Notes: a model not told the origin generated them from the sequence alone. Counted from the first letter of the stretch, positions 17,738-25,204 are shown. The stretch: 38,509 nt of DNA from Candidatus Sungiibacteriota bacterium (GCA_016181585.1 JACOYX010000018.1:1-38509), one strand, 5' to 3'. Translations and numbers: made by a program.

Positions 17738-20044
17738 ATGCACCAAAAAGAATTTTCACTGATGCTACACAGGATCATGGCGCGGACACGCGCTACTACT
17801 GAAATGCTGATTTTGCATCGCTCCGATATATTTGGGGCGTTTCTTACCGGGCTCGGACAAGAAGCCGTGGCCGCAGGCATTATGGGTGCATTGCTCGACA
17901 TGGGCATTGCCATGCAGTCGCTGAAAAACGGAGATCATCGAAACCAGTGGGCGCTTGCCGCGGGGCTGGATGAAATTACCAGAGTCTCGGGGCATAACCA
18001 CATGCTCGAGATTATGAAAAACCACTTGTGTAAGGCGACGAGCGCAAACAAAGGGTTAGATGGAAATATTCATTGGGGCTGTCTTGATTGCATGCTTTTG
18101 CCGTTCCTCTGTTCAGATATGGGGCGCTTGCCGCCGGTTATTTGCGGTATGGCGGAAGAAATTGCGCGGCGCGATACATGGCGCACAATGCCTGTGCGTG
18201 ACCGCCCGGTGGGTGTAGTATTTTTCGGAGAAGGTGCGGATTCGCAGGGTGTAGTGCATGAGACCAATGTCATGACTGCCGCTTCGAACTGCAAAAGAAG
18301 TGAAAAGGAAACTGCGCCATATTTGAAATATGGCGATCCACTGCTTCCGGTGTCGGGAGTGCTTCGCGGAACGCCGCTTGTCGAAATTGTGATGGTAAAT
18401 GAGCATTCTATTTATACCGATCCCGCGGATGAACATGGGCATTCAGACTTAGCCGCTAGAGCAAAGGGGTACGGCAATATGGCAGGCATCAACGTTGGTG
18501 GTGATGACGTGGAGGCGATATGTTCCGCGGGGCGTAGTGCGGTGTATTCGGCGCAAGAATTTGTGGCAACCCGCATGGTGGTGCATACCTATCGCCGCAC
18601 AGGTCACAACGAAGATATGATTCGCCGAAATCCCACTGTGCTTGAGGAGGCGCGTGAAGCGTTTCGCAAAGGCAATTGGGGACATGCGATTGACTGGGCG
18701 GATGGGAAGATTGAAGGAGTTGACCCCGAAATTTTTAGAGAAAAATGGAAACGTGAACCATTGCGCCTGCATCGCAAAAAATTAATCAGCGCCGGACTTG
18801 CTAGCGAGAAGGAACTTGATGAAATTATCTGTAGTGCGCGGGAAGAGGCGTGGGAACTTTATACAAAAGCAAAAGCGGAGCCCGATGTTACGCCGGAAGA
18901 TCATAAAAACCATACTTCTGTTTTGATGCCGTTTCCGCAGTGGACTTTGTCCGAAGAAAAGCCGAGGGTAGCTACCAAACATAAGCGGCTTGGATATAAC
19001 GATGCATATATAGAAATTTTAAGGGAGGTGCTTGAAAAGGACTGGCGGGTTACATTTTTTGGGCAAGATGTGCGTACGGGAGGCGTGCTGGTGCCTACAC
19101 GCAAACTCGCGGAACAATTTGGGCCACTGCGCGTATTTAATACGCCAATCACCGAGGAAGCCACGCATTCAAATGCCGCGGGTCGCTCGCTTGTGGGCGG
19201 TCGGCCGATTGTAGAGGTACAACAATTTGCCCCATTTTCCGCCGATGCGTTTGCTTCCATGCTCACAGTGGTTGCAAATAACTTCTACCAGAAAAACTTG
19301 AGGTTTCCGTTTATCAATATTTTCCATTGCGGTGTGGTACGCGACGGCGGCTCGGGGGAATATCATGAAATGATGCCAGAAGCCTTTATCACCGCGATGC
19401 AGGGTATCGTGGTAGTGGCGCCGGCGGATGCATATGATCTTATCGGTCTTATGCGCGCGGCGCATGAGTACGAAGGACCGGTGGCGGTGATTTTGCAGAT
19501 TCATGCGGCAAATAAAGATGAATTTGCATCAGATATTCCGGCGGAAAGCTATTGCATTCCTCTTGGGAAAGCAAAAGTAAAACGCGAGGGAAGCGATTTC
19601 ACTGTCATTGCATATGGCGCTTCCTGTGTCAGGACAGCGCTAAACGAAGCGGAAGAGCTGGCCAAAGAAAATATAAGTGTTGAAGTAATCGATATGCGCA
19701 CTGTCTGGCCGTTTGATCTCGATACCCTGCGGAGATCTATTAAAAAAACACGGAGGTTCACCGTATTTCAAGAAGACCGCGAATCGCGCGGAGTGGGGAA
19801 CACGCTTGTTTCCGCGCTTTTAAAGGGGAAGGACAGTGTACTTACTTATCTCAACATGGAATCGGTCGAGGTATTGGGCGCGCTTGACGTCCCTGCACCG
19901 ACCGCTCGTGCGCTTGTCTGGCATCGTTTGCCGTACGAGGTGGTCAATGTAGAAAAACTCGATCATAAAAACCGGCCGATCTGGAAACCCATTCATCGCT
20001 CGCCAAAGCTTGCGCGAATGATTAAGGTTTCGTGCGGCGCATAA
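17738..20044 (+). CDS. 2-oxoacid dehydrogenase E1, fused alpha-beta subunits
   Basis: 768 residues: E1-alpha (1 to about 400) joined to E1-beta (from about 415). E1 uses thiamine diphosphate (TPP) to decarboxylate a 2-oxoacid and passes the acyl group to lipoyl-E2. The alpha half has GHNHML-like helices, the TPP motif as GEGADSQGVVHETNV..MVNEHSIYT (family: GDG..NN, so Asp to Glu and Asn to Glu), and YRRTGHNEDM with the active-site GH. The beta half has FFGQDVRTGGV, NTPITEEATHSNAAG, GSGEYHEMMPEA and VVAPADAYDLIGLM, ending with the transketolase C-domain (VIAYGASCVRTALNEAEEL..VEVIDMRTVWPFD). Substrate (pyruvate or branched-chain oxoacid) cannot be decided. E2 follows after a terminator-like hairpin. 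Confidence 0.9.
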   Translation: MHQKEFSLMLHRIMARTRATTEMLILHRSDIFGAFLTGLGQEAVAAGIMGALLDMGIAMQSLKNGDHRNQWALAAGLDEITRVSGHNHMLEIMKNHLCKATSANKGLDGNIHWGCLDCMLLPFLCSDMGRLPPVICGMAEEIARRDTWRTMPVRDRPVGVVFFGEGADSQGVVHETNVMTAASNCKRSEKETAPYLKYGDPLLPVSGVLRGTPLVEIVMVNEHSIYTDPADEHGHSDLAARAKGYGNMAGINVGGDDVEAICSAGRSAVYSAQEFVATRMVVHTYRRTGHNEDMIRRNPTVLEEAREAFRKGNWGHAIDWADGKIEGVDPEIFREKWKREPLRLHRKKLISAGLASEKELDEIICSAREEAWELYTKAKAEPDVTPEDHKNHTSVLMPFPQWTLSEEKPRVATKHKRLGYNDAYIEILREVLEKDWRVTFFGQDVRTGGVLVPTRKLAEQFGPLRVFNTPITEEATHSNAAGRSLVGGRPIVEVQQFAPFSADAFASMLTVVANNFYQKNLRFPFINIFHCGVVRDGGSGEYHEMMPEAFITAMQGIVVVAPADAYDLIGLMRAAHEYEGPVAVILQIHAANKDEFASDIPAESYCIPLGKAKVKREGSDFTVIAYGASCVRTALNEAEELAKENISVEVIDMRTVWPFDLDTLRRSIKKTRRFTVFQEDRESRGVGNTLVSALLKGKDSVLTYLNMESVEVLGALDVPAPTARALVWHRLPYEVVNVEKLDHKNRPIWKPIHRSPKLARMIKVSCGA

Positions 20045-20048
20045 CAAT

Positions 20049-20086
20049 AAAAAGCTTAGCTTACTCGCTCGAGGCTAAGCTTTTTT
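20049..20086 (+). terminator. Intrinsic terminator/attenuator between E1 and E2
   Basis: AAAAAGCTTAGC (20049-20060) pairs with GCTAAGCTTTTT (20074-20085). It has a T-tract, yet E2 starts 24 bases later with its own SD and no obvious promoter, so partial read-through that sets the E1:E2 ratio is plausible. Confidence 0.75.
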
Positions 20087-20109
20087 AAACCAAAGAAGAG
20101 GAGATACCG

Positions 20110-21690
20110 ATGACCATAAAATTCGGGTTTTTTGTTTCGGCAGGCGGATCAGGGGAATACGGAGGACTAACGGAAGCAGAAATAAAAGAGTGGTATGTGA
20201 AGCCGGGAGATGCGGTGAAAAAGGGAAGTCTTTTGTGCGCTGTGGAATCGGATAAAGCATCGTTCGATGTTGAAGCAATATGCGACGGGATTATAAAGAC
20301 ACTCAATTATGAGGCGGGCGAGAAATGGCAGAGGGGACCGGAAGAGGAGACGCCCTATGGTGCGCTGTTATTGCCGGAACTTGGCACTTTCGACCCGCTA
20401 GAGGAAAATGCCAAAAATATGAACGTATTGCCGCTAAGTGCAACGACGAAGCCAATAGAAAAAGAAGCAAGAAAACCATTGATTACCGCGCTCGCGAGGA
20501 GAAAAATAGACGAACATAATATATCGTTCGATGAATTGAAAAAAGTTTTTCCAGAAAAAGACAGGATTGAGGCGGAGGACGTCGATCGGTATATGGAATT
20601 ATGCGGGAAACTGCAAGAATTGGCAGAACAACTTTCGGGACAAACCACAGAAGCAAAATCGGAACAAATGAAAAAAAAGAGTGAGCCGACTGAAGAAGAA
20701 TTAATGGCGGCGGAAGAACGTATGCGAGAACGCATAAATGTGCATGTTCAAAAAACACTCGCACGCGCAGTGCCGGCAGCACGCAAGCGTGCGGAAGAGC
20801 TCGGTGTTTGGCTTGGTGATGTTGTGGGAACGGGAAGTGACGGGTTGATTACCGTACAGGATGTGGAAAATAAAGCCGCGGAGCAAGAAAAGGGGATACC
20901 ATCCTTGCCGACGAATGCGCCAATGTCGCGGCTTATTCATCCATCGTTTGAAAATGCGGAACTTATTGAAACACCGACGCCTTTGCGAAAAGCGATTGCA
21001 CGGAATCTTAAGCTCTCGAAAGATAACATTCCGCACGCCGGAGATGAGGTAGTAGTGGATATGACGAGGTTGGTGCAAAAACACAATGCGATAAAAAAGA
21101 TTTGGGAGAAAGCGTTTACTGCCGAACTCAAATATGACCACTATATCATGTATTTTGTGGCACAAAATATTTTACGTCCGGAATTCAAAATTCTCAACGC
21201 CTACTGGGATATTAATGATCCGGCAAATCCAAAAATCGTCTGCATACCTCATGTGAATTTAGGCATTGCGGTAAAGACCTCCGACGGACTCATTGTGCCG
21301 GTGGTGCAAGAGGCCGAGAAATTGGGATTTCCGGAGCTTGCGCGGAAAGTAAACGAGCAGGTGAAAAAAACGATTGAACGCAAACTTATGCCTGCGGATT
21401 ATCATAATCTTTCAGTGACTGTAAATCGCGCGGCATATTTCGATGCAACATTTGGTGAAATAATCGGCGGCGAACGCCCCGAACCGATTATTCCCTATAC
21501 CACAGGGATAAATGGAGAACGCTCGACTACGCTGATTCTTGCGTTCGGAAAAATGCAGGAGCAAAACGGAAAACATCTTTTGAGGATTGTGTTTCGGTTT
21601 GACCACCGCATCGTGGACATAAGCCCCCCGCTTCCTTTTGTGTGGAAGTTGAAACAGTTTCTTGAAAAAGATATTTTTGAACTTTTTTAA
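20110..21690 (+). CDS. Dihydrolipoamide acyltransferase E2 with lipoyl domain and apparently two E1/E3-binding domains
   Basis: 526 residues. Residues 1 to about 95: lipoyl domain, modified Lys49 in ESDKASFDVEA. Residues about 122-163 (RKPLITALARRKIDEHNISFDELKKVFPEKDRIEAEDVDRYM) and about 220-258 (VPAARKRAEELGVWLGDVVGTGSDGLITVQDVENKA) both look like peripheral subunit-binding domains; E2 chains usually have one. Residues about 290-526: catalytic core (TPLRKAIARNLKLSKDNIPHA, HVNLGIAVKTSDGLIVPVV) with active-site DHRIVD, though the following Gly is Ile. E2 takes the acyl group from E1 and transfers it to CoA. AGAGGAG SD. It is convergent with lipB, whose product would help lipoylate it. Confidence 0.9.
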   Translation: MTIKFGFFVSAGGSGEYGGLTEAEIKEWYVKPGDAVKKGSLLCAVESDKASFDVEAICDGIIKTLNYEAGEKWQRGPEEETPYGALLLPELGTFDPLEENAKNMNVLPLSATTKPIEKEARKPLITALARRKIDEHNISFDELKKVFPEKDRIEAEDVDRYMELCGKLQELAEQLSGQTTEAKSEQMKKKSEPTEEELMAAEERMRERINVHVQKTLARAVPAARKRAEELGVWLGDVVGTGSDGLITVQDVENKAAEQEKGIPSLPTNAPMSRLIHPSFENAELIETPTPLRKAIARNLKLSKDNIPHAGDEVVVDMTRLVQKHNAIKKIWEKAFTAELKYDHYIMYFVAQNILRPEFKILNAYWDINDPANPKIVCIPHVNLGIAVKTSDGLIVPVVQEAEKLGFPELARKVNEQVKKTIERKLMPADYHNLSVTVNRAAYFDATFGEIIGGERPEPIIPYTTGINGERSTTLILAFGKMQEQNGKHLLRIVFRFDHRIVDISPPLPFVWKLKQFLEKDIFELF

Positions 21691-21693
21691 CAA

Positions 21694-22437
21694 TTAAAAA
21701 CCGTTCCTATACGCAGGAGCGGTTTTATTATTCGTGTCCATTTTTTCAAAACATATGCCGTAAGGGGCATATAGTTTGGAAAATGCGCGGACAATGAGGA
21801 GAAGCACTTCTTTGCATGTGATGCGAATACCAAGCTCTTCCTCAAGCGAGGTCATGGGAATATCAAGTCCGCAAGGGAAGATATAAGAAAAATAGCGGAG
21901 ATTGGTTGATACATTGAATGCAAAGCCGAAACGGGTAATGAGGTGTCCATCTGGCGCGCGCAGCGCTGAAATGGCGCGCTGGGTAATTTTGCGTTTTCCG
22001 GTAATCCATACGCCCTTTGCATAATGATATTGTGAAAGTTCGGAATGGGGTGTCGGTGCGGCAGAGAGTCCGAGTCCCGAAAGAAAGCCGATTATTCCAT
22101 CGATGAGCGACGTGCTAAATTCGATAAAATCAAAAGGCAATACGGTGATATCAAGTATCCAATAGGCGACAAGCTGTCCGGGGCCGTGATATGTTGCATT
22201 GCCTCCGTGGCGGACTTTTATAATCGGCACATTGAGGTTTGCAAATATTTCGTACGGCACGCGGAGCTGCGTTTCGATCGGCTTATTATGGCTATAGGTA
22301 AAACAATGCGGATGTTCCGCGAATAAAAGCATATTTTTTCTTTCCCCTGCGTAATTTTTTTGAAAGAGCGCATCTTGAAACGCTAGTACGGATTCAATCG
22401 GTTGCATGCCAAGCCAATCCCAATAGATGGTGTGCAT
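21694..22437 (-). CDS. lipB: Octanoyl-[acyl carrier protein]:protein octanoyltransferase LipB
   Basis: 247 residues. LipB moves octanoate from acyl carrier protein to the lysine of lipoyl domains; LipA then inserts sulphur. Family motifs: VRHGGNATYHGPGQLVAYWILD (family RGGxxTYHGPGQLV), KGVWITGKRKITQRAISAL (KIA.IG region, altered), HGFALNV-like TRFGFAFNVSTNLRYFSYIFPCGL with the catalytic Cys in PCG. The conserved Lys is probably in GKRKIT. A GAGGGGG SD precedes the ATG. Its place beside E1/E2 points to E2 as the substrate. No lipA or acyl carrier protein gene is seen here. Confidence 0.9.
   Translation of the reverse strand: MHTIYWDWLGMQPIESVLAFQDALFQKNYAGERKNMLLFAEHPHCFTYSHNKPIETQLRVPYEIFANLNVPIIKVRHGGNATYHGPGQLVAYWILDITVLPFDFIEFSTSLIDGIIGFLSGLGLSAAPTPHSELSQYHYAKGVWITGKRKITQRAISALRAPDGHLITRFGFAFNVSTNLRYFSYIFPCGLDIPMTSLEEELGIRITCKEVLLLIVRAFSKLYAPYGICFEKMDTNNKTAPAYRNGF
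21697..21730. terminator. Bidirectional terminator overlapping the lipB 3' end
   Basis: AAAACCGTTCCT (21697-21708) pairs with AGGAGCGGTTTT (21715-21726), 12 bp with one GU pair. T-tracts follow on either strand. The hairpin lies inside the last ten codons of lipB, so the same bases encode its C-terminus. Confidence 0.8.
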
Positions 22438-22467
22438 AGTACCCCCTCTTTTCCTTTGGTTCTGTTA

Positions 22468-22526
22468 TATGGTAATTTACCATAAAGAACAAGCAGTATA
22501 CGAAGCTAAGCTTCGTGTGTTACAAT
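22468..22526. promoter_or_regulatory. Divergent promoter region with two 17-bp palindromes
   Basis: TATGGTAA-T-TTACCATA (22468-22484) and ACGAAGCT-A-AGCTTCGT (22500-22516) are both perfect odd palindromes, 32 bases centre to centre (about three helical turns). A TACAAT -10-like box (22521-22526) follows toward the nuclease-like gene. They lie between divergent lipB and that gene, so regulator binding here could control both. Confidence 0.5.
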
Positions 22527-22537
22527 GTTTCGTAGAT

Positions 22538-23365
22538 ATGCAAGAAGAATATAACAAAGAACGGTTTCATCCGTTCGCTCAAAAAGAGGTTGCTACGCCG
22601 CATGACCCGGGAAAAGAATTTCAATCGTTTATGGAAGAACGCATGCGGCTTTTGCTTGCGGAAAAAGAAAAGTATCGCGGTCCCGATGTACCCGTAGAAA
22701 AAGTAATTTCTGCATTGTATACAGAAAGCGAAATTGGCCGTCTGGTTCGGGAAAATCCTCGATTGCAATTTAGCGTCACTCAAGCGCGGTGGACCGGATC
22801 ATTCGCGTCAATGGCGGAGCGGGGCAATTATTATCTTAAGAAAACGCTTGCGGAATTTTTATTTAACCAAGAAATGCGCAAAAAAATTAATCTCGGGCTT
22901 GCCTATCACGGAGTTGCGGGAGAGGTGATGGCGCGCCAAGTGCTGGAGAAAAGCGGTGTGGCAACCGCCCATGCGCGTCCCGAGCTTGATGCGGCATGCG
23001 GGGTTGATTTGTTGGGATATAAAAAAACAACAGACGGCAGGGAATTGTATTTTGCCATCCAAGTTAAAACAAATCCGACGAGCGAAAAAGTACGTTTTGA
23101 AAAATTGACGAAAGAATCAATGCAGGCGTTGAAAAGCAAAGCCGCTCGGTCGCCGGATGAAGAAGAAATTGTAAACAGCGGGGATCGGGCTATTGAAGCG
23201 GTATCACACATGCGGCGGTTATCTCAAAAACCATACGAGCCGTTTCTTTTTGTCATGCCATCAATTCGTGTGGTACATGACATGCATGCGGTTAATTTAG
23301 GGTCATTTAAGCTGAACCCGGAACTAGTTGACAAATTCGCTCAAAATGTGTTAAAAATTAGTTAG
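22538..23365 (+). CDS. PD-(D/E)XK nuclease-like protein
   Basis: The track opens at 22427, overlapping lipB; I prefer ATG 22538 (MQEEYNKERFHPF), just after the -10-like box, giving 275 residues (ATG 22469 is an alternative). The N-terminal half is charged and helical. Residues about 140-200 hold HGVAGEVMARQVLEKSGV, then ELDAACGVDLLGY..GRELYFAIQVKTN. This is the spacing of the PD-(D/E)XK core (D..., then (E/Q)xK at the end of a beta strand), as in restriction-like and recombination nucleases. Function is inference; no methyltransferase is adjacent. It is followed 16 bases later by a small acidic protein gene. Confidence 0.6.
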   Translation: MQEEYNKERFHPFAQKEVATPHDPGKEFQSFMEERMRLLLAEKEKYRGPDVPVEKVISALYTESEIGRLVRENPRLQFSVTQARWTGSFASMAERGNYYLKKTLAEFLFNQEMRKKINLGLAYHGVAGEVMARQVLEKSGVATAHARPELDAACGVDLLGYKKTTDGRELYFAIQVKTNPTSEKVRFEKLTKESMQALKSKAARSPDEEEIVNSGDRAIEAVSHMRRLSQKPYEPFLFVMPSIRVVHDMHAVNLGSFKLNPELVDKFAQNVLKIS

Positions 23366-23381
23366 CTATTAAAGGAAAAAT

Positions 23382-23567
23382 ATGGCCGACAATAATAAAC
23401 AAGATGATCTTTTTACGCCTTTTGGGGCGATGTCCATGACCAAAGAAGAAGAGGATGATTTTTTGGCAAATTTTGCAAAAGCGGGGGAAATTTTATTTGG
23501 AGAAGATGAATCATCCGTTTCTTCAGAAGAAAACAAAAAAACAAAGAAACAAAACAATCCGCAGTAA
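23382..23567 (+). CDS. Small acidic protein downstream of the nuclease-like gene
   Basis: 61 residues (MADNNKQDDLFTPFGAMSMTKEEEDDFLANFAKAGEILFGEDES..), start supported by AAAGGAAAA ahead of ATG. Acidic helix in the middle, Ser/Glu/Lys/Asn-rich tail, probably partly disordered. Likely one operon with the gene before it. An inhibitor or partner role for the nuclease-like protein is possible but unproven; no family recognised. Confidence 0.6.
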   Translation: MADNNKQDDLFTPFGAMSMTKEEEDDFLANFAKAGEILFGEDESSVSSEENKKTKKQNNPQ

Positions 23568-23584
23568 AGCTCTGCGGATTTTAT
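23559..23584 (+). terminator. Intrinsic terminator
   Basis: CCGCAG-taaagct-CTGCGG spans the stop codon of the small acidic protein gene and is followed by ATTTTAT. It runs straight into the 58-bp palindrome. Confidence 0.65.
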
Positions 23585-23636
23585 ATTCTCACCACCTAAT
23601 CGCGCGATCGCGCGATTAGGTGGTGAGAATATAAAA
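23579..23636. repeat. Perfect 58-bp palindrome
   Basis: TTTTATATTCTCACC... to ...GGTGAGAATATAAAA is symmetrical about 23607/23608, with a GC core (CGCGCGATCGCGCG) and no loop bases. It separates the rightward nuclease-like operon from the end of the leftward small-gene array. Could be a bidirectional terminator, a protein site, or a remnant of a palindromic mobile element. Confidence 0.85.
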
Positions 23637-23640
23637 AATA

Positions 23641-23678
23641 AACACCCCTCTCCAAAGAGAGGGGAATGGGTGTTTTTT
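23641..23678. terminator. Bidirectional terminator of the small-gene array
   Basis: Nested stem: AACAC/GTGTT outside, CCCCTCTC-caaa-GAGAGGGG inside (23645-23664). T-tracts on both strands (TGTTTTTT rightward; GTGTTTATTTTTT leftward). It starts right at the stop of the last array gene. Confidence 0.85.
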
Positions 23679-24036
23679 ACGGATACCATAGATAGTATCC
23701 TATCGCAACTCCGGCGAAAATGCCGAGAATCGCAAAAAGAACAGGGAGTGGGTTATGTATGGCTCCATGAAAGAGCCATACGATTACCTGCCACAGGTGG
23801 GGAATAAGCCATCGAAAGAAATTCCATACCTGCCCGATGACCCATGAAATCAGGCCGAGAGCGAGGTGGACAAAACCTTCGATGGTGCGGGCGGCGAGAC
23901 GGCCAGTCCACCGAAAATAGGGGGCGGGATTTCCGTGATTCCGATGAATGGAGATCACGAGTCCAAAACCCCAGAAGAAAACAACAAATCCTAGTACTGA
24001 CGCGACGAGCCGCCAGCAATAATCCATTTTTACCAT
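23677..24036 (-). CDS. Array gene: small multi-helix membrane protein
   Basis: 119 residues, last gene of the leftward array. Three hydrophobic segments: about 8-28 (LVASVLGFVVFFWGFGLVISI), about 52-90 (FVHLALGLISWVIGQVWNFF..LIPHLWQVIVWLF, Trp-rich), and about 94-115 (PLPVLFAILGIFAGVAIGYYLW). A short basic loop lies between the first two. The ATG overlaps the end of a 47-residue upstream ORF by 7 bases, suggesting coupled translation. No family recognised; the array context gives no function. Confidence 0.65.
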   Translation of the reverse strand: MVKMDYCWRLVASVLGFVVFFWGFGLVISIHRNHGNPAPYFRWTGRLAARTIEGFVHLALGLISWVIGQVWNFFRWLIPHLWQVIVWLFHGAIHNPLPVLFAILGIFAGVAIGYYLWYP

Positions 24037-24173
24037 CCTTGCCTTCTGTAAAACTCTTTCTGTTTTTTCCGGTTGTACCCCTTATTGCCCTTTGGTGATC
24101 CTTGCGGACCGCCAGTTTTTTGCGGCAAAGGAATTCTGCCGAGCTCAATTTTCCGTTTGGCTTCTTTCCTCAT
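24030..24173 (-). CDS. Array gene: 47-residue basic protein, missing from ORF track
   Basis: Reads MRKEAKRKIELGRIPLPQ.. then a Gly/Lys/Gln-rich part ending FYRRQGW, stop TAA. It overlaps the start of the membrane protein gene (ATGGTAA). AAAAGGAGAAG lies upstream as SD and the hairpin pair at 24211-24275 precedes it, matching the layout of the other array units. Strongly basic (about 15 Lys/Arg), suggesting nucleic acid or membrane-surface contact; unrecognised. Confidence 0.55.
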   Translation of the reverse strand: MRKEAKRKIELGRIPLPQKTGGPQGSPKGNKGYNRKKQKEFYRRQGW

Positions 24174-24210
24174 CCTTTTCTCTTCTCCTTTTACTAGTTT
24201 TCAAAAATCT

Positions 24211-24275
24211 ATCCTCCCATCAAAATTTCCGATTGTTCAGAATCTTTGATGGATGCTCAAGATTGTTTCTTGAGC
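24211..24275 (-). repeat. Array hairpin pair 5 (A + B)
   Basis: A hairpin: CCCATCAAA (24217-24225) with TTTGATGG (24245-24252), i.e. arm TTTGATGGGAG on the coding strand. B hairpin: GCTCAAGA (24255-24262) with TCTTGAGC (24268-24275). They lie between two array genes and repeat the layout of the other pairs. Confidence 0.75.
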
Positions 24276-24313
24276 AGATTTTTTCATCTCCATTGTTTAA
24301 AAAAAGTCACAGA

Positions 24314-24580
24314 CTACTGCTTCCGGAAACCGAGAATGGCGGGAGTTTTTTGAACTGAAGATTTTACTGTCTCAAACTCCCGTTCCAGTAAACTCCACTC
24401 CTCGTCCGAAAGTTCGACGGTTGCGTCGATGTCGGGATATTTTTCTGGTGGAAACTTGTCGATGTTCCGTGCACCGATTTTGTTGAGTTTTTGGAAGAAC
24501 TCGAGTTGCTCTTCCATCCACTCGTGATAAGGCGGCAGTTCTTCCTCTACCATTTTCTTAAAATCACGAACGGTTCCCAT
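24314..24580 (-). CDS. Array gene: acidic 88-residue protein
   Basis: Starts MGTVRDFKKMVEEELPPYHEWMEEQLEFFQKLNK with a strong AAAAGGAGGAATC SD. Helical and acidic (many Glu), with a second helix around ELSDEEWSLLEREFETVKSS. No Cys, no membrane segment. It is preceded by its own hairpin pair. Unrecognised; the charge pattern would suit a protein-protein contact role, which is a guess. Confidence 0.7.
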   Translation of the reverse strand: MGTVRDFKKMVEEELPPYHEWMEEQLEFFQKLNKIGARNIDKFPPEKYPDIDATVELSDEEWSLLEREFETVKSSVQKTPAILGFRKQ

Positions 24581-24623
24581 GATTCCTCCTTTTTATTTTC
24601 CGTAAAGATCTTTAGGGTTTCCC

Positions 24624-24679
24624 CCTTTCAGAAATTTGAACTATTCAAATCTCTGAAAGGGAGGCGAGTCTTTTCTCGC
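24624..24679 (-). repeat. Array hairpin pair 6 (A + B), variant arm
   Basis: A hairpin: CCCTTTCAGAaATTTGAA with TTCAAATcTCTGAAAGGG (24624-24661). B hairpin: GCGAG-tctttt-CTCGC (24664-24679). Same two-hairpin layout as the other units, but the arm sequence (CCCTTTCAG) differs from the common CCCATCAAA. Confidence 0.7.
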
Positions 24680-24689
24680 GCTCCGGTTT

Positions 24690-24984
24690 TTTGAAAGGGT
24701 TTGGGGCTCCCGGATAATATGCGTGCTCTCGCACTGCATCAGCGAAATGCTGTGGACATGTCTCCGTCGAGCGATGACAATAGCCCAATTATCCGAGGAG
24801 TTGTTCCCCTTACATTGCACCCTTGGGCAACGCACGCGGCTTGGCATTTCCGCGCGTGGGTTTTGGTGAGTGTCTTATATGACCCGGCTTTTATTATATG
24901 TTCAAGAGCTGCCAACTCTCTCCCATATACGCCCAAAACCGGGTGACACCACCTCTCGAGGGACCCATCGACCCCCGAACCCTT
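24690..24984 (-). other. Structured gene-free stretch between array genes
   Basis: No convincing ORF over about 295 bases. Stems seen: GGATAAT/ATTATCC (about 75 bases apart) enclosing small hairpins such as GTGC-tctc-GCAC and AGC-gaaat-GCT; GCACGCGG/CCGCGCGTG; and GGTTTTGG/CCAAAACC enclosing about 80 bases. This is a multi-branched RNA-like fold. A TTG-start ORF (24739-24936, 65 codons) overlaps it and could be a gene, but it lacks a good SD. Confidence 0.5.
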
Positions 24985-25197
24985 CTACTCGACAGGGCCG
25001 CCGCATTTGTGACCGCAATGATGACCAAATGCTTTTCCCTGCCGGCGGAGCAGCCGCTTCACTTTGCGTTCATCACGCTTGGTGAGTTTTAACGGCTTGC
25101 CCCTCGCAACCGCCATATCCTGGTAGCAGTCATAGCGGAACGACACGGAGATTTTTCTTCCCCGGTACCAAACCGATTCACCGCAATACCATGCCAT
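24985..25197 (-). CDS. Array gene: basic 70-residue protein with Cys/His tail
   Basis: Starts MAWYCGESVWYRGRKISVSF behind AAAAGGAGGATCGCC. The middle is very basic (KPLKLTKRDERKVKRLLRRQGK) and the end holds HHCGHKCGG, which together with Cys5 or Cys24 could bind zinc. The layout (beta-rich start, basic helix, Cys/His tail) suits a small nucleic acid-binding protein, but no family is recognised. Confidence 0.7.
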   Translation of the reverse strand: MAWYCGESVWYRGRKISVSFRYDCYQDMAVARGKPLKLTKRDERKVKRLLRRQGKAFGHHCGHKCGGPVE

Positions 25198-25204
25198 GGC
25201 GATC

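Noticed and set aside
24701-25092. Plus-strand ORFs of 64-81 codons in the array
   Set aside because: Antisense to SD-bearing minus genes, no SD of their own, low-complexity or odd composition.
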